DNA of 5,498 nt from JBIKIW01 sp044361365 (GTDB lineage Bacteria; Patescibacteriota; JACMRA01), in NCBI GenBank assembly GCA_044361365.1, contig JBIKIW010000064.1, positions 1-5,498 of the forward strand, given 5' to 3'. The stretch's first letter is position 1; each line of letters starts with the position of its first letter. The position numbers were made by a program, and so were the translations under genes. This document shows positions 1-4,688 of this stretch, piece by piece. The notes beneath the pieces were generated by a model, which searched no databases, had not been told where the DNA came from, and saw only the letters and a list, made by a program, of their open reading frames with translations.

Positions 1-213
1 ATGTATTTGACTTAGAGACAGATTTGCTCCATATTATCAAAATCTATATTAAATACCTGAAAAGTATTTCAAATTAAATTTTAACTGGTCTAGTTCCTTC
101 ATGATTACATTACAAGGGACAATACACCTAATTCTAGTTTTTCTGAGTTTGATATGGAGGTTTTGAAGGCTCATTTTGAGTAAAATATCTAATAAAAACA
201 GAATTTTTGTGAG
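1..213. other. Intergenic region, no supported gene
   Basis: No convincing coding region is seen on either strand. The longest candidate is a 41-codon frame on the minus strand (49-174), rich in AGA arginine codons, which does not resemble any family I recognise. On the plus strand every frame is cut by frequent stops. The only structure I see is a 23-base segment at 77-99 that is repeated in inverted orientation at the right edge of the window. Confidence 0.5.
77..99 (+). repeat. Inverted copy of a 23-bp segment found at 5476-5498
   Basis: Read on the minus strand, 77-94 matches 5481-5498 over 18 consecutive bases (ACTAGACCAGTTAAAATT). With one mismatch the match extends to 22 of 23 bases. 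In the PBP frame both copies would read GTRPVKI. The copy here is followed at once by a TAA and has a TAA five codons before the Gly, so it is not part of a gene. The right-hand copy stops at the window edge, so its true length is unknown. It may be a duplicated gene end, a dispersed repeat, or chance. Confidence 0.4.
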
Positions 214-232
214 TTCAAATTAAAAGTTTGAA
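214..232. promoter_or_regulatory. Perfect 6-7-6 dyad upstream of the MarR promoter
   Basis: TTCAAA (214-219) and TTTGAA (227-232) form a perfect inverted repeat with a 7-base spacer. This is the same half-site length and spacing as the dyad over the -10 element at 283-301, with the centres 69 bp apart. It could be an auxiliary operator for the MarR-type regulator downstream. In an AT-rich intergenic region a 6-bp dyad can also occur by chance. Confidence 0.3.
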
Positions 233-265
233 TGTTACAATTTTGTGACCAAGTTCAATATTTTT

Positions 266-294
266 TTGACAATTATACTAAACAAGTTTATTAT
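266..294 (+). promoter_or_regulatory. Sigma70-type promoter of the marR-hydroxylase operon
   Basis: The -35 hexamer TTGACA (266-271) is perfect. It is followed after exactly 17 bases by TATTAT (289-294), one base off consensus. The expected transcription start is near 301, about 16 bases before the ATG at 317. The promoter lies inside the reading frame that would begin at GTG 245, which argues that this frame's first 24 codons are not translated. Confidence 0.75.
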
Positions 295-301
295 CAACTT
301 G
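283..301. promoter_or_regulatory. Probable MarR operator over the -10 element
   Basis: CAAGTT (283-288) and AACTTG (296-301) are perfect reverse complements with a 7-base spacer, giving a 19-bp dyad centred on 292. The spacer holds the -10 hexamer TATTAT. MarR-family dimers typically bind dyads of this size that overlap promoter elements and block RNA polymerase. Its position just before a marR-type gene makes autorepression the likely role. The assignment rests on position and symmetry. Confidence 0.65.
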
Positions 302-316
302 ATTAATATATTAAAT

Positions 317-751
317 ATGGCTTTGCCGAACAAAACTAGCTTTCCCGATCCAACGGATTACGCAGGGTTTTTAATCTGGCAAAAATCAAACTCTTGGGGA
401 AGAACTGTAAACTCAGAACTCAAAAAAATTGGTCTTAATCAGGCACAGTATTTTCACTTGATTTCTTTATTCTATCTTTTAAATACACAAAAAGAGGTGA
501 CTCAAGTTGGACTAGCAGAATATACAGGGACTACTTTTATGAACACTTCTAAAATTATAAATGGCTTTGAAAAAATTGACTTAATAAAACGTCAAACAGG
601 CAAAGACTCTAGATCAAAATCACTTTCAATCACCCAAAAAGGTCTAGATGTTCTTATTTTGGGAGCTACTACTATGGGAGATTTGGATGCAAGTTTTTTT
701 CCAGAAACAGATAAAATCAAATTTATAAATTACTTAAAAAAATTAAATTAA
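317..751 (+). CDS. MarR-family winged-helix transcriptional regulator
   Basis: This is a 144-residue cytoplasmic DNA-binding protein, the usual MarR length. After an N-terminal dimerisation helix (around residues 16-38, with the WQKSNSWGR segment typical of one MarR branch) comes GLNQAQYFHL at 39-48. The winged helix follows: the recognition helix lies around T72-K87 (TTFMNTSKIINGFEK), then the wing at about 91-106 with K96-D97-S98-R99, matching the family D-x-R motif, and the SITQKG end. ATG 317 was chosen over the in-frame GTG at 245 because a strong promoter (266-294) and operator dyad (283-301) lie between them and the extra 24 residues are low-complexity Ile/Asn. There is no Shine-Dalgarno sequence. 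The hydroxylase gene starts 3 bases after the stop, so the two are almost certainly co-transcribed. Likely role: ligand-responsive repressor of itself and the hydroxylase. The ligand cannot be told from sequence. Confidence 0.9.
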   Translation: MALPNKTSFPDPTDYAGFLIWQKSNSWGRTVNSELKKIGLNQAQYFHLISLFYLLNTQKEVTQVGLAEYTGTTFMNTSKIINGFEKIDLIKRQTGKDSRSKSLSITQKGLDVLILGATTMGDLDASFFPETDKIKFINYLKKLN

Positions 752-754
752 AAT

Positions 755-2248
755 ATGACTGAAACATTTGTTAATTTTATAATAAGCTACTTTCAAGGTT
801 TTTTTGGTAGTTTTATAGTACTTTTGTTGGTATATCTATTAATTTGGAAATTTTTTGCAAAACAGCTAGGGAAATGGAAAATACAACAAACTCAAAGAGC
901 TGGTTGGGATCAGATTAAAACTGAAATCATAAACAGTTTTTGGGTAACTCTAGCTGGTACGGTAATCACTATAACTGTATTATCGTTAAAAGATTTAGGG
1001 CGTTTAAAATTTTATACAGATATAAATTCATATGGTGGAATTGGATATCTATTTGCCAGCTTTGTCTTTTTATTGGTATTTGGCGATGCTTGGTTTTATT
1101 TGTTTCATAGACTTATGCATCATCCAAAAATATATAAATATGTGCATTCAGTTCATCACAAAAGTTTAGAGGTAACCCCTTTTACGGTTTCCTCGTTTCA
1201 CTTTATTGAAGCAGTAGTTTTAGGGTGCTGGATAATTCCGGTAGCATTTTTTGTGCCAATTTACATACCAATGCTAGGTGTGATGCAATTTATTGGTTTA
1301 TTTAACAATATCAAATCTCATTTAGGCTATGAACTTTATCCGAAATGGTTTCAAAAAACCTGGCTGAAATATTTGATTACAAGCACCCATCACAATATTC
1401 ATCACACTAGGTATAATGGAAATTATGGTTTAATGTTTACATTTTGGGATGTGGTATGTGGTACCGATTTTAAAGAAACTGACACTGTTTTTAACGAAGT
1501 TAGGAGCCGTAAAAATGGAGTAATTAAAATGAACACAAAATATTTTCCTTTAAAAATCAGTAAAATCGTAAAGGAGACAGAAGATGTCCGTTCAGTGTAT
1601 TTTGAATCTGTTTCAAAAGATTTTAGTGACTACTTTCCAGGACAATATTTGAACGTACGAATGAAAATAGATGGTAAAAATCACGACAGGATATTCTCTC
1701 TAAGTAGCTCACCAGTTAAAGATAAATTTTTACGAATTACTATGAAATTAAACGGTGTATTTACTCACCATATTTTTAACAAAGCTAAACCTGGAGATGT
1801 AATAGAAGCACTTTTACCCTGTGGAGATTTTTATATCAAGCCAAACCCACTTCATTCGATAAACTACTTGATGATCGCAGGAGGTAGTGGAATTACACCT
1901 CTTTACTCCATGATCAGATCGATTCTTCAGACAGAGTCAAATAGCACGGTTACCTTATTTTACTCCAATAAATCACCAGAAACAAAAATATTTGCAGATG
2001 AAATAAACCTTCTAATTCAAACTTTTAGAAATTTTAAAGTGGTGGATTTTTATAGCGGTGTAGCAAGGCTGAGTCAAAAAGACATCCAAAATTTTATTGA
2101 TTCAAACCAGAATCCTCAAATTTACACCTGCGGCCCGACCAGCTTAAAATCAGCTGTTAAGAAATATCTTAGAGAGATTAAAATTGATGAATCCATAAGC
2201 CATGATGAGGAGTTTGTAGAAGGTTATGCAAGGCTATTTTCTGTTTAA
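755..2248 (+). CDS. Fatty acid hydroxylase/sterol desaturase-type di-iron protein fused to an FNR-like reductase
   Basis: This 497-residue two-part protein starts with a membrane half of hydrophobic segments near 16-35, 62-78, 95-117 and 151-180. Its histidine clusters fit the integral-membrane di-iron superfamily: H118-x3-H122-H123 (HRLMHH), H131-x2-H134-H135 (HSVHH), H189 in HLGYE, and H212-H213-x2-H216-H217 (HHNIHH). From about residue 262 a ferredoxin-NAD(P)H-reductase-like module follows. It has an FAD-binding R312-IFS motif, the nucleotide-binding AGGSGITP (375-382), and CGP (459-461). No [2Fe-2S] ferredoxin domain follows; the protein ends about 36 residues after CGP. Inferred role: O2-dependent hydroxylation or desaturation of a membrane lipid or isoprenoid, with electrons from NAD(P)H delivered by the attached flavin domain. 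The substrate is unknown. It sits 3 bp behind the MarR gene and should share its promoter. M259 at the linker could be an internal start for a free reductase, but the frame is continuous and I see no signal for it. Confidence 0.88.
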   Translation: MTETFVNFIISYFQGFFGSFIVLLLVYLLIWKFFAKQLGKWKIQQTQRAGWDQIKTEIINSFWVTLAGTVITITVLSLKDLGRLKFYTDINSYGGIGYLFASFVFLLVFGDAWFYLFHRLMHHPKIYKYVHSVHHKSLEVTPFTVSSFHFIEAVVLGCWIIPVAFFVPIYIPMLGVMQFIGLFNNIKSHLGYELYPKWFQKTWLKYLITSTHHNIHHTRYNGNYGLMFTFWDVVCGTDFKETDTVFNEVRSRKNGVIKMNTKYFPLKISKIVKETEDVRSVYFESVSKDFSDYFPGQYLNVRMKIDGKNHDRIFSLSSSPVKDKFLRITMKLNGVFTHHIFNKAKPGDVIEALLPCGDFYIKPNPLHSINYLMIAGGSGITPLYSMIRSILQTESNSTVTLFYSNKSPETKIFADEINLLIQTFRNFKVVDFYSGVARLSQKDIQNFIDSNQNPQIYTCGPTSLKSAVKKYLREIKIDESISHDEEFVEGYARLFSV

Positions 2249-2261
2249 AGAATTGATTTTG

Positions 2262-2280
2262 ACTCATATTAGACGTGAGT
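2262..2280 (+). terminator. Weak hairpin after the hydroxylase gene
   Basis: ACTCAT (2262-2267) can pair with GTGAGT (2275-2280) across a 7-base loop, with one T-G wobble. It lies 14 bases after the hydroxylase stop. The bases after it are A-rich rather than T-rich, so it is not a classical intrinsic terminator. It may only stabilise the 3' end or be incidental. Confidence 0.25.
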
Positions 2281-2301
2281 AAACAAAAATAACACATGAA
2301 T

Positions 2302-2313
2302 TATTGTATAATT
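2302..2313 (+). repeat. First copy of a 12-bp direct repeat (TATTGTATAATT)
   Basis: TATTGTATAATT occurs here and again at 2451-2462, where it supplies the -10 element of the surface-protein promoter. This first copy also contains TATAAT (2307-2312), but no acceptable -35 lies 16-18 bases upstream. It may be a decayed or alternative promoter, or a shared binding site. Confidence 0.4.
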
Positions 2314-2432
2314 TTAAAAGTGTCGGTCGACTTGGTTACAATAATTTTTTATTTAGAGATTATTATTAAGAGGTTCAAATTTTTGATATTTAAATTAAAA
2401 TAACTTTATAGGTTAACACTTTAGAACTAAAC

Positions 2433-2461
2433 TTGCAAAGGTAAAATATGTATTGTATAAT
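2433..2461 (+). promoter_or_regulatory. Promoter of the LPRTG surface-protein gene
   Basis: TTGCAA (2433-2438, four of six consensus bases) is followed by a 17-base spacer and a perfect TATAAT (2456-2461). Transcription would start near 2468 and give a leader of about 32 bases before the ATG at 2500. The -10 lies in the second copy of the TATTGTATAATT repeat. Confidence 0.65.
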
Positions 2462-2476
2462 TAACTTCATCAAAAC

Positions 2477-2497
2477 AAATATAAAATATAAAATATA
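2477..2497 (+). repeat. Three tandem AAATATA heptads in the leader
   Basis: AAATATA occurs three times in perfect tandem (2477-2483, 2484-2490, 2491-2497) and ends two bases before the ATG at 2500. The leader therefore has no Shine-Dalgarno sequence and should be unstructured. This may help ribosome loading, or the heptads may be a slippage-prone tract that varies between strains. Confidence 0.7.
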
Positions 2498-2499
2498 AT

Positions 2500-3654
2500 A
2501 TGTTAAAAAGATTATTTCCATTAATTAGTATTGGATTGCTTCTTGGATTATTTTTCTCGCCACTTTTGCCTGTTCAAGCTGCTGAAGGCACAGTTGATAT
2601 GAAGCCAGGTCAATCAGCAACCTTTACCATTGAATATAAAAATGGAGGCGAAGGTACAAACACAATGCAAGCCGCCCTTTTAAATATTTACCTAGGTAAA
2701 AGCTTAGAGTTAGATACTGCCTCAATGACTGATCAATTTCCTCAAACAGGTACTGTCTATAAAGTGGCATCTTCTGTAGTTAGAAATGACAGTACAAGTT
2801 GGGGTTCAATTATTGATTACCAGCCAAGATCAGCGAATGACGCTGCTGCACCTAGTGGTAGCAAAGTGGCCGGAGATGTTGATATTACAGTCGGAGAAAA
2901 AGGACTTTTTAAATTCACTGTCAAACTAAAATCTGACATTTTAAGTACTGATAAATCAGCAGGGGTAAAATATGTTGTTGGTGATATTTTATCAGTTGAT
3001 ACAGTAAATGCTAAAACTGAAGGTATTTATTCTATTTTAAATCACTCTGGTACAGGAAAACAACCAGGAACAATTTCTGTTAAAATTGCAGCTCCAGATG
3101 TAGTAGCCTGTACTGGAAAAGCAGCTTCTACCAATACTACTGGTGGAGGTTTTGCTAAAACTTCAGCTCAACCAACAAACACTTCGGTAGTTGTAACTCC
3201 AGGTAATCCTGTAACAGTTGAACAATCTTTGAACGTAAAAACTTCAGGACTTCAGGACTCTGCTGATTGTACCCCAAAAACCTTAGAAAATGCCACATGT
3301 ACAGCCCTATTACAAGGACCAAATAGCTTTTCAGCCCAAGTTACTGGAACGGTTAAAGGTGGAATTTGCGACGTTACTTTTACTGCAAGTCAAACACCCA
3401 AAACAGCTGGAACCTATCAAGTAGTAGTTCAGGTGGCAGGACCAAATGGAAATCTTCAAACAGCTCCTAAAGATGTCGTTTTTGTTGCTAAAGTAGTAGC
3501 TTCATCCTCATCATCTGTATCTTCGACCGCACCTACAGTTTTGCCTAGAACTGGCGGCATCGCCTTCGCCATAATCTTAGCTTTCTTAGCAGGTGTTGGT
3601 GGAATAGCTGCTTTTATCTTTGCTAGAAGAAGGAAAATGAAAATTACAAAATAA
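2500..3654 (+). CDS. Sortase-anchored (LPRTG) surface protein with two beta-sandwich-like domains
   Basis: This 384-residue exported protein has a signal peptide at 1-28 (K3-R4, a hydrophobic core, then a VQA-AE cleavage site). A first domain (about 29-198) opens with PGQSATFTIEYKNGG, like DUF11, CARDB or cohesin-type extracellular sandwich folds. A Ser/Thr/Gly-rich linker (about 205-228) leads to a second Ig-like domain (about 229-332). Four cysteines, C204, C257, C267 and C290, could form two disulfides. A serine-rich stretch (335-342) precedes the sorting signal: LPRTG at 348-352, a hydrophobic helix at about 354-375, and the tail RRRKMKITK. Sortase would cut between T351 and G352 and attach the protein to the wall or to another surface subunit; no sortase gene is in this window. 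It appears to be transcribed alone, from the promoter at 2433-2461 to the hairpin at 3686-3703. Function: surface or adhesion protein by inference, ligand unknown. Confidence 0.85.
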   Translation: MLKRLFPLISIGLLLGLFFSPLLPVQAAEGTVDMKPGQSATFTIEYKNGGEGTNTMQAALLNIYLGKSLELDTASMTDQFPQTGTVYKVASSVVRNDSTSWGSIIDYQPRSANDAAAPSGSKVAGDVDITVGEKGLFKFTVKLKSDILSTDKSAGVKYVVGDILSVDTVNAKTEGIYSILNHSGTGKQPGTISVKIAAPDVVACTGKAASTNTTGGGFAKTSAQPTNTSVVVTPGNPVTVEQSLNVKTSGLQDSADCTPKTLENATCTALLQGPNSFSAQVTGTVKGGICDVTFTASQTPKTAGTYQVVVQVAGPNGNLQTAPKDVVFVAKVVASSSSSVSSTAPTVLPRTGGIAFAIILAFLAGVGGIAAFIFARRRKMKITK

Positions 3655-3685
3655 TCTTTGTTGATCTATAAACATAAAATAAACT

Positions 3686-3703
3686 CCCCTCTTTTTTGAG
3701 GGG
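3686..3703. terminator. Intrinsic terminator, possibly bidirectional
   Basis: CCCCTC (3686-3691) and GAGGGG (3698-3703) form a perfect 6-bp G+C stem with a TTTTTT loop, 31 bases after the surface-protein stop. On the plus strand the tail is short (TTTAAT). On the minus strand the hairpin is followed by AGTTTATTTTATG, a better U-rich tract. It could therefore also end transcripts from the leftward pilin gene. Confidence 0.75.
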
Positions 3704-3709
3704 TTTAAT

Positions 3710-4061
3710 CGTATATAATCAATTTGAAAAAGTAAATAAAAGAAATTCCTCGATTTTTACCTAAGTTTTATGCACTAATTTAGATACAGATAAACCGTTA
3801 AGTGTGGTTGGAGGTATATATTTTAGTAGGACGAAAACTATATTTAGAAGTTTTTACACCCTTGAATAAGTCAGTATAGTGCAATTGACTCGTGGTATTT
3901 GGTTTTTACTAACTATCTGCTGTAAGAAGTGTATAGCTATAAAGATATTTTCACAACTATTTGGTATTATACTATGACTAGTTGTTAATGCAGAAAATAA
4001 TTTGAGGACAGATATATCCTTGGTGGAAGTAACTACCTTATTAATTGTTGTTACTTAAAAA
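3710..4061. other. 352-bp region without a recognisable gene
   Basis: This lies between the terminator hairpin and the end of the leftward pilin-like gene. Frames on both strands are short. The longest is an open stretch of 66 codons on the minus strand (3854-4054) with no ATG, GTG or TTG near its beginning and no family resemblance. I see no tRNA, RNase P, tmRNA or SRP signature. If the pilin transcript runs to the hairpin at 3686-3703, this region would be a long 3' untranslated region. Confidence 0.5.
4027..4056 (-). repeat. Inverted repeat just after the pilin-like gene
   Basis: AAGTAAC (4027-4033) and GTTACTT (4050-4056) are perfect 7-bp complements around a 16-base AT-rich loop. The repeat sits within 6 bases of the pilin stop codon. 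In the direction of that transcript it is not followed by a U tract, so I read it as a possible 3' stabilising stem rather than a terminator. Confidence 0.3.
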
Positions 4062-4496
4062 CTAACTAGTTCTAAACCCTGATACAATCTGAGCCACCAC
4101 ATTTACTACTGTCAAAGATACAATTGCTAATATAAGACCGATTACAGCATTACGAAAAGACTTTAAACCATTACCGTATCGATCTTCGTTTCCAGCAGAG
4201 GTTATCATCAAATAGGCACCCCAAACACTAAACCCAACAGCCACAGCAGCAGAAATATAAATAAAAAACCTTACAATGTTGATAATAAATTCGGTAATTC
4301 CTTCTTGACCTGGTTCAATATCATTTGTTCCATCGAAACAACCACTAATCCCTTCGCAAACATTGATCGGATCTGCGGCAGATGCCCCAATGCTAGTTCT
4401 GGCTAAAAACAAGGCTAAAAAGCCACCGCTCATAATAGACCAAAAAATTATTCGTTTTATAATTTTGTTTCGTTGTTGGTAGGAGTTGAGATTCAC
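4062..4496 (-). CDS. Type IV secretion pilin-like (TrbC/VirB2-like) small membrane protein
   Basis: This is a 144-residue exported protein. With the GTG start it has a basic N-terminus (QQRNKIIKR), a hydrophobic core and a probable signal-peptidase site near ASA-AD (38-42). A short loop follows with C47 and C53, able to form a disulfide. Two transmembrane helices, about 69-100 and 117-138, are joined by a polar turn (AGNEDRYGNG, 101-110). This layout and the GAYLMITSAGNE/AVIGLILAI pattern are characteristic of the T4SS pilin family frequent in Patescibacteria. Such proteins are expected to be pilus or membrane-pore subunits. The in-frame TTG at 4532 is rejected as a start because it is part of the -35 hexamer of the gene's own promoter. 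ATG at 4433 is possible but leaves a signal peptide without positive charge. No other secretion genes are visible, so a solitary role is also possible. It is divergent from the PBP gene. Confidence 0.78.
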   Translation of the reverse strand: MNLNSYQQRNKIIKRIIFWSIMSGGFLALFLARTSIGASAADPINVCEGISGCFDGTNDIEPGQEGITEFIINIVRFFIYISAAVAVGFSVWGAYLMITSAGNEDRYGNGLKSFRNAVIGLILAIVSLTVVNVVAQIVSGFRTS

Positions 4497-4503
4497 ACAG
4501 TTA

Positions 4504-4532
4504 ACTTTAATTAAGGCTTTTAGGATTGTCAA
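4504..4532 (-). promoter_or_regulatory. Promoter of the pilin-like gene
   Basis: On the minus strand TTGACA (4532-4527) is followed by 17 bases and TAAAGT (4509-4504, four of six consensus bases). Transcription would begin near 4497, essentially at the GTG codon 4496-4494, which suggests a leaderless or nearly leaderless mRNA. A second TTGACA at 4546-4541 has no matching -10. Confidence 0.5.
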
Positions 4533-4555
4533 AGCAAAAATGTCAAACTTTGCTT
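4532..4555. repeat. 7-bp inverted repeat in the divergent intergenic region
   Basis: AAGCAAA (4532-4538) and TTTGCTT (4549-4555) are perfect complements spaced by 10 bases. The repeat abuts the -35 of the pilin-like gene, so it could be a regulator site, but it is short and AT-rich. Confidence 0.3.
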
Positions 4556-4579
4556 AAAACCACCCACCAAAAGATTTTA

Positions 4580-4607
4580 AAATGTCTTTTTAGTAGTTTT
4601 GACATTT
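4580..4607. promoter_or_regulatory. Dyad overlapping the PBP promoter -35
   Basis: AAATGTC (4580-4586) and GACATTT (4601-4607) are perfect 7-bp complements around 14 bases. The right arm overlaps the -35 hexamer TTGACA at 4599-4604. A further AATGTC lies at 4539-4544. It may be an operator, or may arise simply from repeated TTGACA-like sequence. Confidence 0.3.
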
Positions 4608-4627
4608 GTCTATTTAGATGATATTAA
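4599..4627 (+). promoter_or_regulatory. Strong promoter of the PBP/transglycosylase gene
   Basis: A perfect TTGACA (4599-4604) and TATTAA (4622-4627) are separated by 17 bases. TG at 4619-4620, one base before the -10, makes an extended -10 (TGaTATTAA). Transcription should start near 4634 and give a leader of about 55 bases before the ATG at 4689. Confidence 0.7.
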
Positions 4628-4688
4628 AAGTAAATTACCTAGTCTAGATTGTCACACTTTTTAGATTATCTACGACTATTCTAACAAG

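Noticed and set aside
49..174. Minus-strand ATG frame of 41 codons at the left edge
   Set aside because: Rich in AGA arginine and isoleucine with no motif and no promoter found. It overlaps the inverted repeat copy in a different frame from the PBP copy.
245..316. N-terminal 24-codon extension of the MarR protein as a possible membrane anchor
   Set aside because: The hydrophobic look comes from AT-rich promoter DNA: it contains the -35, the -10 and the operator dyad, so it is very unlikely to be translated.
2318..2350. Possible intrinsic terminator around GTCGGTCGAC followed by a T-rich run
   Set aside because: The stem has at most four contiguous pairs with a tiny loop, and the T-run is separated from it by several bases.
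755..3654. In-frame TGA recoding (Gly) as in Absconditabacteria/Gracilibacteria
   Set aside because: All genes read through intact with no internal TGA, tryptophan uses TGG and glycine uses GGN codons, so there is no sign of recoding.
3854..4054. Minus-strand open stretch of 66 codons after the pilin-like gene
   Set aside because: It has no ATG, GTG or TTG near its beginning, no ribosome-binding site and no family resemblance. Such open stretches are expected by chance somewhere in 5.5 kb.
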